Below are positions 35,612 to 43,630 of a stretch of DNA of 64,000 nucleotides, in pieces. The stretch comes from Pseudoflavonifractor phocaeensis. GTDB taxonomy: Bacteria > Bacillota > Clostridia > Oscillospirales > Oscillospiraceae. Below the pieces are notes generated by a model. The model had not been told where the DNA came from. It saw only the letters and a program-made list of their open reading frames with translations, and ran no database searches. The translations under genes were made by a program, and so were the position numbers. Every line of letters begins with the position of its first letter. Within the stretch, counting starts at the first letter, position 1. Location of the stretch: NCBI RefSeq assembly GCF_021531375.1, contig NZ_JADYTU010000004.1, forward strand, positions 1 to 64,000, in the 5' to 3' direction.

Positions 35612-36493
35612 ATGGAGAAAAAAGCCTACCTGTACATCATCACCGCCGCATCCTTATGGGGCTGCATCGGCGTCTTTTTGAAGCTGCTCACCGCCGCCGG
35701 CCTGTCCTCTATGGAAGGGGTGGCTGTCCGCGTGACCGTCTCCGCACTGCTCTACGGTCTGTTTTTAGCCTGCACTGACCGGCAGGCCCTCAGGATCGAC
35801 CCCCGGCACTGGTACTACTTTTTCGGCACGGGAGTCTGCTCCCTGCTGTTCTTCAATTGGTGCTACTTCAACGCCATCTCCCGCAGCTCCATGTCGGTGG
35901 CCGCGGTGCTGCTGTACACTTCTCCCGTATTTGTCACGCTGATGTCCGCCCTTTGTTTCCAGGAGAAGATCACGTCTCTGAAGGTAGGCGCCCTGGCCCT
36001 CACCTTCGCCGGCTGCGTCCTGGTCACCGGACTGCTCCCTCTGGGACAGCAGTCCGTCAATCTTCCCACCATTCTCTTTGGCTTGGGCTCCGGATTTGGA
36101 TATGCCCTATATTCCATCTTCTGCAAGTTCGCCCTTGAAAAATACTCCGCCTCCACCGTCACCTTCTACACCTTCCTCTTCTCCGCCGCCTTCTCCCTGC
36201 CCCTGTCCGGTCTCCACCGGGACCTGGCTCTGCTGGCCGACTGGCGGGCCGTCGTGGGCGGTCTGGGCATCGGGGTGGTGTGCTGCATCCTGCCTTACCT
36301 GCTGTACACCGAGGGCCTGCGATACGCCGAGGCGGGGAAGGCTGCCATCCTGGCCACCGCCGAGCCCTTCGTGGCCGCTCTGCTGGGCATCCTGGTCTAT
36401 CACGAGGCGGTCACGCCTTTTAAACTGCTGGGCATGGCCGCCATCTTTGGGGCCATCCTCCTGCTGAACCGCTCCCCGCAAAAAAATTCCTGA
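35612..36493 (+). CDS. EamA/DMT-family transporter
   Basis: ATG 35612 with GAGG upstream. The 293-residue protein has ten membrane spans in two EamA repeats (AASLWGCIGVFLKLL; FGLGSGFGYALYSIF), with APGA-like ISRSSMSVAAVLLYTSPVF and ATAEPFVAALLGILVYHE in the symmetric positions. DMT proteins export or import amino acids, nucleotides or drugs; substrate is unknown. Divergent from sfsA and ended by a strong terminator. Confidence 0.93.
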   Translation: MEKKAYLYIITAASLWGCIGVFLKLLTAAGLSSMEGVAVRVTVSALLYGLFLACTDRQALRIDPRHWYYFFGTGVCSLLFFNWCYFNAISRSSMSVAAVLLYTSPVFVTLMSALCFQEKITSLKVGALALTFAGCVLVTGLLPLGQQSVNLPTILFGLGSGFGYALYSIFCKFALEKYSASTVTFYTFLFSAAFSLPLSGLHRDLALLADWRAVVGGLGIGVVCCILPYLLYTEGLRYAEAGKAAILATAEPFVAALLGILVYHEAVTPFKLLGMAAIFGAILLLNRSPQKNS

Positions 36494-36505
36494 CTCAAAG
36501 TGACA

Positions 36506-36541
36506 AAGGGCGCGCCGTTTTTCCACGGCGCGCCCTTTTCT
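36506..36541 (+). terminator. Terminator after the DMT gene
   Basis: GGGCGCGCCG / CGGCGCGCCC with an 8-base loop, then TTTTCTT. Confidence 0.88.
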
Positions 36542-36563
36542 TCCCATCTCAACGGTCCGTTTA

Positions 36564-36592
36564 TTGTCTTAGCCTCTCTTTTCGCCTATGAT
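36564..36592 (+). promoter_or_regulatory. Promoter of the acetyltransferase gene
   Basis: TTGTCT, 17-bp spacer, TATGAT. Confidence 0.6.
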
Positions 36593-36632
36593 GGTAGTGA
36601 TCCCTCATCCCAACACCGAAAGGAGATGCCCC

Positions 36633-37286
36633 ATGAACTTTACCCCCATTGACCTCGCCTCCTGGCCCCGCCGGGAGATCTTCTGCTACTTCTCCCGCAT
36701 GGCCCCCACCGGCTACTCTCTCACTGTAGAGCTGGATGTCACATCTCTGCGCCATGTTCTGCGGGAGGCCGGACTGAAATTCTTCCCCGCCTACCTGTGG
36801 CTGGTCACCCGGCGGCTCAACCATCAGGTGGAATTTCGCCTTGCGGAGCAAGACGGCGTTCTGGGGTACTTTGACTCCCTCACCCCACTGTACGCCGCCT
36901 TTCATCCAGACGACAAGACCTTCTCCATGATGTGGACTCCTTTTCAGTCGCAATTTTCCGACTTTTACCGGGCTTATCTTGAGAACCAGACCGCGTATGG
37001 GGACAACCACGGCTTTCTGGCTCAGTCCCAGACGCCGCCGCCCCCCAACGCCTACACCATCTCCTGTGTCCCGTGGATCAGTTTCTCCCACTTTGCCGTC
37101 CACAGCTACGACAACAAGCCCTACTACTTTCCCTCGGTGGAGGCGGGAAAAATATTCTCCCGGAACGGCTCCCTGATTCTCCCCCTGTCCATCACCTGCC
37201 ATCACGCCGCCACCGACGGCTACCACATCCATCAATTTTTGGAGGGACTTCAGGCAGACATGGACAACTTTTCCCAGTTCCTGTAA
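36633..37286 (+). CDS. Chloramphenicol acetyltransferase-like (type A CAT fold)
   Basis: ATG 36633 is 6 bp after AAAGGAGA. The 217-residue protein has normal CAT length and the catalytic ITCHHAATDGYHIHQFL (His with downstream Asp-Gly), plus FFPAYLWLVTRRLN, FRLAEQDGVLGYFD and VPWISFSHF. It would acetylate chloramphenicol with acetyl-CoA. Several clostridial CAT-fold proteins act on other substrates, and divergence here cannot be judged. It is a normal-looking chromosomal gene with own promoter; base composition is like its neighbours. Confidence 0.85.
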   Translation: MNFTPIDLASWPRREIFCYFSRMAPTGYSLTVELDVTSLRHVLREAGLKFFPAYLWLVTRRLNHQVEFRLAEQDGVLGYFDSLTPLYAAFHPDDKTFSMMWTPFQSQFSDFYRAYLENQTAYGDNHGFLAQSQTPPPPNAYTISCVPWISFSHFAVHSYDNKPYYFPSVEAGKIFSRNGSLILPLSITCHHAATDGYHIHQFLEGLQADMDNFSQFL

Positions 37287-37376
37287 ACATAAAACAGGGC
37301 CGTCCATGTTGGCCCCCCAGAGTTTGCGCCCGCAACTGTTCCAGTCCTCCGTCAGAGGCGGCGGGCCGCAGCCGGC

Positions 37377-37413
37377 AAAAAAATCCCTCCGGAAGCTTCC
37401 AGAGGGATTTTTT
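37377..37413. terminator. Bidirectional terminator between CAT-like gene and clpB
   Basis: AAAAAATCCCTC and GAGGGATTTTTT flank an inner CCGGAAGCTTCC. It ends clpB leftward and the CAT-like gene rightward. Confidence 0.85.
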
Positions 37414-37426
37414 CGCATATAGGTCC

Positions 37427-40021
37427 TTACACTACGACCAACTGGCCGTCCCGGCAGTCCACTGTCAGAGTGGCGCCGGACTCTACCTGGTCGGCGATGA
37501 TCTTCCGACCGATGAGGGTCTCCACCGTGTGCTGGAGGTACCGGCGCAGGGGCCGGGCGCCATAGATGGGGTCGTAGGCCTCGTCGATGATCTCCTGCTT
37601 GGCGGCGGGGGTCAGCTCCACCGTCAGCTGCTTGTCGGCCAGACGCTTGTTCAGATCGGCCACCAGCAGATCGACGATATGGGTCACATTCTCCTTGGTC
37701 AGTGGCTTGTAGAACACGATCTCGTCCAGCCGGTTCAGGAACTCGGGCCGGAAGGAGCGCTTGAGCAGCTCGTTCACCTGGTCCCGGGCCTCCTGGCTGA
37801 TTTCGCCGTTGTCCTGGATGCCGTCCAGCAGGAACTGAGATCCCAGGTTGGAGGTCAGAATGATGATGGTGTTCTTGAAATCCACAGTCCGGCCTTGACT
37901 ATCTGTAATACATCCGTCGTCTAATACCTGGAGTAGTACGTTGAACACATCGGGATGGGCCTTCTCCACCTCGTCAAAGAGGATGACGGAGTAGGGCTTG
38001 CGGCGGACTGCCTCGGTGAGCTGGCCGCCCTCTTCATAGCCCACATATCCCGGAGGGGCGCCGATGAGCCGGGAGACGGAGAATTTCTCCATATACTCGG
38101 ACATGTCGATACGGACCAGATTCTTTTCGCTGTCGAACAGCGCCTCGGCCAGAGTCTTGGCCAGCTCAGTCTTGCCCACGCCGGTGGGACCCAGGAACAG
38201 GAAGGAACCGATGGGTTTCCTGGGATCAGCGATCCCGGCACGGCTGCGCAAAATTGCTTCGGACACCAGACGGACGGCCTCGTCCTGGCCCACCACCCGT
38301 TGGTGCAGGATGTCCTCCAGATGGAGCAGCTTCTCCCGCTCCCCTTCCATCAGGCGGGAGACCGGGATACCCGTCCAGCGCTCAATGATCCGGGCGATCT
38401 CCTCCTCGGTGACCTTATCCCGGAGCAGGGAACGTGCCTTGCTGTCATTGGCGATCTGCTCCTCCGCCTCCAGAGCCTTTTTCAGCTCGGGGATGCGGCC
38501 GTACTGGAGCTCGGCTGCCTTCTCCAGGTCGTACTCCCGCTGGGCCTTCTCCAGAGCGGCGTTGGCCTCCTCCAGATCGGCGCGCAGCTGCTGGACCTTG
38601 CCGATAGCCCCCTTCTCGTTGTCCCACTGGGCTTTCTTGGCCTTGAACTCCTCCCGCATATCGGAGAGTTCCTTTTGGATCTCGGCCAGATGCTCCTGGG
38701 ACAGCTTGTCAGTCTCCTTCTTCAGGGCGGCCTCCTCGATCTCATGCTGGATGATCTTCCGCTGGATCACGTCCAGCTCGGTGGGCATGGAGTCCATCTC
38801 CGTACGGATCATGGCGCAGGCCTCGTCCACCAAGTCGATGGCCTTGTCGGGCAGGAAGCGGTCGGTGATATAGCGGTTGGACAGGGTGGCGGCGGCAATG
38901 ATAGCGCCGTCGGTGATCTTGACACCGTGGTACACCTCGTAGCGCTCTTTCAGGCCGCGGAGGATGGCAATGGCATCCTCCACCGTGGGCTCGTTGACCA
39001 TCACGGGCTGGAACCGACGCTCCAGGGCGGCGTCCTTTTCGATATACTGGCGGTACTCGTTGAGAGTGGTGGCGCCGATGCAGTGCAGCTCGCCCCGGGC
39101 CAGCATGGGCTTGAGCAGGTTGCCGGCGTCCATGGAGCCCTCGGTCTTACCCGCCCCCACGATGGTGTGCAGCTCATCGATGAACAGGATGATCCTGCCC
39201 TCGGACTTCTTCACCTCGTTGAGGACAGCCTTCAGCCGCTCCTCAAACTCGCCACGGTACTTGGCTCCGGCCACCAGACTGCCCATATCCAGGGAGAAGA
39301 TGGTCTTGTCCTTCAGAGAGCCGGGCACGTCCCCCTTGACGATCCGCTGGGCCAGTCCCTCGGCGATGGCGGTTTTGCCCACGCCGGGCTCGCCGATGAG
39401 GACGGGGTTATTCTTGGATTTCCGGGACAGGATACGGATCACGTTTCGGATCTCATCGTCCCGGCCGATGACCGGGTCCAGCTTGTTCTGCCGGGCCCGC
39501 TCCACCAGATCGGTGCCGTATTTCTTCAGGGCGTCGTAGGTATCCTCCGGGTTGTCGCTGGTGACCCGCTGGTTGCCCCGGACGTTGGCCAGCGCCTGCA
39601 TGACCTTCTCCCGGTTCACGTTGTAGGTGCGGAACAGCTCCTTCAGGGCGCTGTTGGCGCTGTCCATCAGTCCCAGGAAGATGTGCTCCACGGAGATATA
39701 CTCGTCCTTCATGGACTGGGCAATCTGCTCCGCCCCCTTTAAAGCCCTGTCCACATCCTGGGCCACATAGACCTTATCCGCCTCCCGGCCGCCGCCGGAC
39801 ACTTTGGGCAGCTTGCCCACCTCGGCCCGGACCGCCGCCTCAAAGCTGGGAACGGTCATGCCCATGGCGGTGAGCAGCTGGGGGATGAAGCCCTCGCCGT
39901 CACTGACCAGGGCCAGCAGCAAGTGCTGCTGCTCGATCTGCTGGTTGCCGTACTCCTGCGCCAGACTCTGGGCGTTCTGAATCGCGGCGAGAGACTTCTG
40001 TGTAAACTGATTCATGTTCAT
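37427..40021 (-). CDS. clpB: ClpB disaggregase
   Basis: The 864-residue AAA+ protein has Clp_N (about 1-145), AAA-1 with [15 protein letters not shown] and [18 protein letters not shown], the long coiled-coil middle domain (about 405-525) that distinguishes ClpB, and AAA-2 with [19 protein letters not shown] and [14 protein letters not shown]. No ClpP-docking LGF loop is seen. It rescues aggregated proteins with DnaK. A CIRCE operator 45 bp upstream puts it under HrcA. GGAGGG precedes ATG. Confidence 0.97.
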   Translation of the reverse strand: MNMNQFTQKSLAAIQNAQSLAQEYGNQQIEQQHLLLALVSDGEGFIPQLLTAMGMTVPSFEAAVRAEVGKLPKVSGGGREADKVYVAQDVDRALKGAEQIAQSMKDEYISVEHIFLGLMDSANSALKELFRTYNVNREKVMQALANVRGNQRVTSDNPEDTYDALKKYGTDLVERARQNKLDPVIGRDDEIRNVIRILSRKSKNNPVLIGEPGVGKTAIAEGLAQRIVKGDVPGSLKDKTIFSLDMGSLVAGAKYRGEFEERLKAVLNEVKKSEGRIILFIDELHTIVGAGKTEGSMDAGNLLKPMLARGELHCIGATTLNEYRQYIEKDAALERRFQPVMVNEPTVEDAIAILRGLKERYEVYHGVKITDGAIIAAATLSNRYITDRFLPDKAIDLVDEACAMIRTEMDSMPTELDVIQRKIIQHEIEEAALKKETDKLSQEHLAEIQKELSDMREEFKAKKAQWDNEKGAIGKVQQLRADLEEANAALEKAQREYDLEKAAELQYGRIPELKKALEAEEQIANDSKARSLLRDKVTEEEIARIIERWTGIPVSRLMEGEREKLLHLEDILHQRVVGQDEAVRLVSEAILRSRAGIADPRKPIGSFLFLGPTGVGKTELAKTLAEALFDSEKNLVRIDMSEYMEKFSVSRLIGAPPGYVGYEEGGQLTEAVRRKPYSVILFDEVEKAHPDVFNVLLQVLDDGCITDSQGRTVDFKNTIIILTSNLGSQFLLDGIQDNGEISQEARDQVNELLKRSFRPEFLNRLDEIVFYKPLTKENVTHIVDLLVADLNKRLADKQLTVELTPAAKQEIIDEAYDPIYGARPLRRYLQHTVETLIGRKIIADQVESGATLTVDCRDGQLVVV

Positions 40022-40065
40022 AATGGATGAAACCCTCCTTTACCTCGGGTTTAGTTTCTCAAAGA

Positions 40066-40092
40066 TTAGCACTCTATATTCTTAAGTGCTAA
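40066..40092. promoter_or_regulatory. CIRCE operator upstream of clpB
   Basis: TTAGCACTC, 9-base spacer, AAGTGCTAA: one mismatch to the HrcA consensus GAGTGCTAA. Confidence 0.92.
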
Positions 40093-40144
40093 TTTAATCA
40101 TATACCATGTCTTTCTCTTTTTCAAGAGGGATCTTTGGATTTTT

Positions 40145-40180
40145 CCAAAAAACAGGGGCAGACCGTCGGTCTGCCCCTGT
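40145..40180 (-). terminator. Terminator of the hsp20 gene
   Basis: ACAGGGGCAGACC, GTC loop, complement; followed on the minus strand by TTTTTTGG. Confidence 0.88.
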
Positions 40181-40190
40181 CCGGATCGGG

Positions 40191-40616
40191 TCACTGAATG
40201 GCGATCTTACGACTCTGAGGCTGGATCTCCGCCAGCTTGGGCAGAGTCAGCTTCAGCACACCATTTTCATAGGAAGCACCGATGGCGTCCTCCTGGATGC
40301 CGGTGATGTCAAAGGAGCGGCTGTAGCTGCCGTTGCGGCGCTCCCGGCAGATGTACTTGCCGGCGTCGTCCTTGTTCTCCACTGTCTCCTCGTGGTGGGC
40401 GGAGACAGTCAGCATCCCGTCCTTCACGTCCAGGTCGATGTCCTCCTTATTGAAGCCGGGCAGTTCGGCCTCCATCAGGTAGTGGTCGCCCTCGTCCTTG
40501 ATATCGGTACGGAAGGCAGGCATCTGGCGGTGCTCCGCAGGGAAGAAGCTGCGCTCAAAATCATCAAACAGGTTGTTCAGACTGTTGGTACGGCTAAAGG
40601 GAATCAGACTATACAT
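40191..40616 (-). CDS. hsp20: Small heat shock protein Hsp20
   Basis: ATG 40616 follows AAAGGAG by 7 bp. The 141-residue protein has a short N-arm (MYSLIPFSRTNSLNNLF), an alpha-crystallin domain (about 38-130) with ELPGFNKEDIDLDVKDG and YENGVLKLTLPK, and a C-terminal I-x-I (RKIAIQ) for oligomer packing. It holds unfolding proteins for the ClpB/DnaK system. Perfect CIRCE lies 129 bp upstream, so both chaperones share HrcA control. Confidence 0.95.
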   Translation of the reverse strand: MYSLIPFSRTNSLNNLFDDFERSFFPAEHRQMPAFRTDIKDEGDHYLMEAELPGFNKEDIDLDVKDGMLTVSAHHEETVENKDDAGKYICRERRNGSYSRSFDITGIQEDAIGASYENGVLKLTLPKLAEIQPQSRKIAIQ

Positions 40617-40744
40617 AATAAAAACTCCTTTCGGACCTCTTTGGGCGGACCCTGTGTCCGCTTTCAGGTCCTTCTTAAATTTGTCTTTAGTATAGCCCGG
40701 GATTATGAACATTTCTCGCAAAGAGTGTGTCTAAATTGTAAATA

Positions 40745-40771
40745 TTAGCACTCTATATTTAAGAGTGCTAA
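40745..40771. promoter_or_regulatory. Perfect CIRCE operator upstream of hsp20
   Basis: TTAGCACTC, 9-base spacer, GAGTGCTAA. HrcA binding site. Confidence 0.96.
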
Positions 40772-40868
40772 TATTAGCTATTTCGACCTTCCCTTGATGA
40801 TCCCTTCCCCTGCTGGCCCCGCCGCCGGCATCTCATCCCTCTATGCGGTCAATCAACACATCATACAA

Positions 40869-40900
40869 ACGGACCGGCGCCCGTCTGGGCGCCGGTCCGT
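40869..40900 (-). terminator. Terminator of the amino acid ABC operon
   Basis: GGACCGGCGCCC, 4-base loop, perfect complement; T-run weak on the minus strand. Confidence 0.7.
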
Positions 40901-40907
40901 TGTTCTT

Positions 40908-41693
40908 TCACTGCTGGGCGTATCGGGCCAAAAACTGGCGGGTACGCTCCCGTGCGGGACGTTCGATGACCTGCCGGGCCTCTCCCTGCTCCACGATGAC
41001 ACCCCGGTCCATAAAGATGACCTGATCGGCCACATCCCGGGCAAACGCCATCTCATGGGTGACGATGATCATGGTGGTCTTTTGCTCAGCCAGAGACCGG
41101 ATGACCTTCAGCACCTCGCCGGTAAGCTCCGGGTCCAGGGCGGAGGTGGGCTCGTCAAAGCAGAGGATATCCGGCTTCATGGCCAAGGCTCGGGCAATGG
41201 CCACCCGCTGCTGCTGTCCGCCGGAGAGTTGGTGGGGATAGTGTCTGGCCCGGTCGGCCAGCCCCATCTGGTCCAGCAGTTCCTTTCCCCGGCGCTCGAT
41301 CTCTCCGCAGATCTCTCTCCTGGTGGATTTGAAATCCGGCCGCTCCTTGGCCAGCAGCCGCGGAGCAAGGGTCACGTTTTCCAACGCGGTGTACTGGGGA
41401 AACAGATGAAAGGACTGGAACACCATGCCGAAGTGAAGCCGTTTTTTCCGGATCTCACTCTCCCGCTGGGTGGCGGGATCACCGGCGTCAAAAAGCGTCT
41501 TGCCTCTGACCAGGATCTGCCCCCGGTCAGGCGTCTCCAGAAAATTCAGGCATCGCAGCAGAGTGGTCTTTCCGCTGCCCGAGGAGCCGATGATGGCTAG
41601 CGCCCTGCCCTCCTCCAGGGAGAAGCTGATGTCCTCCAGGACCCGGGTGGCGCCGAAATGTTTTTCGATGTGATGTACTTCCAGAATCGGCAT
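40908..41693 (-). CDS. Polar amino acid ABC transporter ATPase (GlnQ-like)
   Basis: ATG 41693 gives MPILEVHHIEKHFG; the frame extends upstream into the permease gene. The 261-residue ATPase has Walker A GSSGSGKTTLLR, Q-loop VFQSFHLFPQ, signature LSGGQQQRVAIARA, Walker B ILCFDEPTSALDPE and H-loop VTHEM. It powers the permease 11 bp upstream. The family imports glutamine, arginine, cystine or other polar amino acids. Confidence 0.94.
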   Translation of the reverse strand: MPILEVHHIEKHFGATRVLEDISFSLEEGRALAIIGSSGSGKTTLLRCLNFLETPDRGQILVRGKTLFDAGDPATQRESEIRKKRLHFGMVFQSFHLFPQYTALENVTLAPRLLAKERPDFKSTRREICGEIERRGKELLDQMGLADRARHYPHQLSGGQQQRVAIARALAMKPDILCFDEPTSALDPELTGEVLKVIRSLAEQKTTMIIVTHEMAFARDVADQVIFMDRGVIVEQGEARQVIERPARERTRQFLARYAQQ

Positions 41694-41704
41694 TGCGGCA
41701 CCCC

Positions 41705-42457
41705 CTAACGAAAATAGCTGAGTTTTCGCTCGATCCAGCCAAAAAACAGCGTGAGGAAGCCGTTGAAGGCCAGATAATAGACGCCGGTGAAGAACAGCGG
41801 CCACAGCAGACCGGAATAACCGTGGGAGCCCTTCATAAAGGCATAGCCCGCCCAGATGACCTCCTGCATGGAGATGATGCGCGCGATGGAGGTATCCTTC
41901 ACCAGGGTGATGATCTCGTTGGACATTGGCGGCACGATACGCTTGATCATCTGGAGCAGCGTAACTTTAAAAAAGATTTGGCTCTTCGTCATGCCCAGCA
42001 CCATGCCGGCCTCCTGCTGCCCCACCGGGACGCCTTGGATGCCGCCCCGGTAGATCTCCGAGAAGTAGCAGGAATAATTGATGATAAAGGCGATGGCCGA
42101 GGCCAGGAACCGGCCCGTCTCACCGCTGCCCCAGGGGCTTTGATCCAGTACCTTGCCGGGCACATAGTACAGAATGATCAACTGGAGCATCAGGGGCGTC
42201 CCGCGGATGACCCACACCAGCAGCCGGGTCAACAGGGAGATCGGACGAAGGCCCATCAGGAAACGGGAGCACCCGCCTGCCTCACGCCGGGTCTTTGCCA
42301 AAAACCATTTCACCGGACGCCCGAGGGGCGCCCACCGGCTCATGGAGCCGAAGGAAACGATCAAACCCAGCGGGATCGCCCCCAGCAGCGTGACCGCAAA
42401 CAGCTTCAGCGTCTGCAAAAAGCCCACATTCAGGGCACCAATGACTGTCGCGAACAT
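41705..42457 (-). CDS. Amino acid ABC transporter permease (HisM/GlnP-like)
   Basis: ATG 42457 follows AAGGTGGG; the frame also opens 30 bp earlier. The 250-residue permease has the HisM-type scaffold: GFLQTLKLFAVTLLGAIPLG, LLVWVIRGTPLMLQL, EIYRGGIQGVPVGQQEAGMVLGM and the EAA-like loop. A 35-residue insertion in the first cytoplasmic loop (SRWAPLGRPVKWFLAKTRRE) is longer than usual. Likely homodimer with the GlnQ-like ATPase. Confidence 0.92.
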   Translation of the reverse strand: MFATVIGALNVGFLQTLKLFAVTLLGAIPLGLIVSFGSMSRWAPLGRPVKWFLAKTRREAGGCSRFLMGLRPISLLTRLLVWVIRGTPLMLQLIILYYVPGKVLDQSPWGSGETGRFLASAIAFIINYSCYFSEIYRGGIQGVPVGQQEAGMVLGMTKSQIFFKVTLLQMIKRIVPPMSNEIITLVKDTSIARIISMQEVIWAGYAFMKGSHGYSGLLWPLFFTGVYYLAFNGFLTLFFGWIERKLSYFR

Positions 42458-42514
42458 GACGTCCCACCTTGTGTCTGTTTTCAGCACCGGGAAGGCTTCC
42501 CGGACCGACTGGAT

Positions 42515-43390
42515 TTACTGGGCGATCAGAGCGGCCTGGACGCCATAGGCCTCAGCCATGGTCTGCATGGACCCGTCGGCATAGGCGGCCTTAAAGAAGT
42601 CGTTCAGCGCGGCGGCCAGATCAGAGCCCTTGCGGAACCCCACGCCGTACTCCTCGCTGTTCAGGCCCACGGTATAGGTCAGGTCGGCATAGCTGGTGCC
42701 TTCCCCAACCATGGCGGCGGCCATCAGGGAGTCGATGACAGCGGCATCGGCGGTACCGGAGCTGACCTCCAGCAGAGCGGTGGCCTGGTCCATGACCTCG
42801 GTATAGTCGGCACCCAGAGCCTCGACCTCCGCCTTACCGGCAGAACCGGACTCCACGGCGAAGGCCAATCCCTTCACGCTGTCCACCGTCTGATAGTCCG
42901 CGGCCTTGTCGGCGGGAACGATGACGACCTGCGCGTTGTTGCAGTAGGCGTTGGAACACTCCATAGCCGATTTGACCTCGTCGGTCAGGGTCATGCCGTT
43001 CCACACCACGTCGATGGTCTTGCCGTCCAATTCAAAAACCTTGTTGTCCCAGTCGATGACCTGAAACTCTACCTCTACCCCCAGGCTATCGGCAAAGGCC
43101 TTGGCCATGTCGGCGTCGAAGCCGATCCACTGGCCGGAAGCATCCTGGTAGTCCATAGGCTCGAACTCGGTGATGCCTACCACCAGAGTGCCCTTATCCT
43201 GCACATAGGCCAAATCGCTCTTGGCCGCGGAGCTGTCCTCGGAAGAGGCCTGACTGGAGGCGCTGCCGGCAGAGCTGGAAGCCGAACCGGAACCGCTGGT
43301 CTGGTCTTGGGTGTTGTCAGATTGACCGCCGCAGGCCGCCAGAGACAGGGCCATGGCCGCAGCCAGCACAAGAGAAAGAATCTTTTTCAT
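42515..43390 (-). CDS. Amino acid ABC transporter substrate-binding lipoprotein
   Basis: ATG 43390 follows GGAGG. The signal peptide with lipobox LSLAACGG and a Ser/Ala-rich linker precede the SBP_bac_3 fold: LVVGITEFEPMDYQD, GFDADMAKAFADSLGVEVEF, WNGMTLTDE, and GVGFRKGSDL. It binds a polar amino acid outside the membrane. First gene of the importer operon, 57 bp ahead of the permease. Confidence 0.94.
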   Translation of the reverse strand: MKKILSLVLAAAMALSLAACGGQSDNTQDQTSGSGSASSSAGSASSQASSEDSSAAKSDLAYVQDKGTLVVGITEFEPMDYQDASGQWIGFDADMAKAFADSLGVEVEFQVIDWDNKVFELDGKTIDVVWNGMTLTDEVKSAMECSNAYCNNAQVVIVPADKAADYQTVDSVKGLAFAVESGSAGKAEVEALGADYTEVMDQATALLEVSSGTADAAVIDSLMAAAMVGEGTSYADLTYTVGLNSEEYGVGFRKGSDLAAALNDFFKAAYADGSMQTMAEAYGVQAALIAQ

Positions 43391-43439
43391 GGTTATATAT
43401 CCTCCATTCTTTTCGCCGATCACTTCGGTTCGATTCAGC

Positions 43440-43468
43440 ATTTTAGCACGCTAGCGAACTAGTGTAAA
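43440..43468 (-). promoter_or_regulatory. Promoter of the amino acid ABC operon
   Basis: Minus strand TTTACA, 17-bp spacer, TAAAAT. The spacer has a CTAG-CGAA-CTAG repeat. Confidence 0.7.
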
Positions 43469-43544
43469 TATGTTTTTGAGAATTCTTCTCTTTAACTGAT
43501 TTTGTCTCAGATATCCACGAAACTTTTGTCAAATTTGCCACCTC

Positions 43545-43583
43545 AAAACAGCGGGCCGGAAACAAGTTCCGGTCCGCTGTTTG
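43545..43583. terminator. Terminator after the serine recombinase gene
   Basis: AAAACAGCGGGCCGGAA pairs with TTCCGGTCCGCTGTTT (one G-T pair). T-rich on both strands. Confidence 0.8.
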
Positions 43584-43630
43584 TTCTCTGATACGATTAC
43601 CGCGCAAACACTGTCCTGAATCGGGAATCC

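Noticed and set aside
37955-39742. 595-codon plus-strand frame opposite clpB
   Set aside because: It is antisense of a universally conserved ATPase gene with all motifs on the minus strand.
41693-43462. 589-codon plus-strand frame opposite the amino acid permease and binding protein genes
   Set aside because: Shadow of two minus-strand genes with signal peptide, lipobox and transporter motifs.
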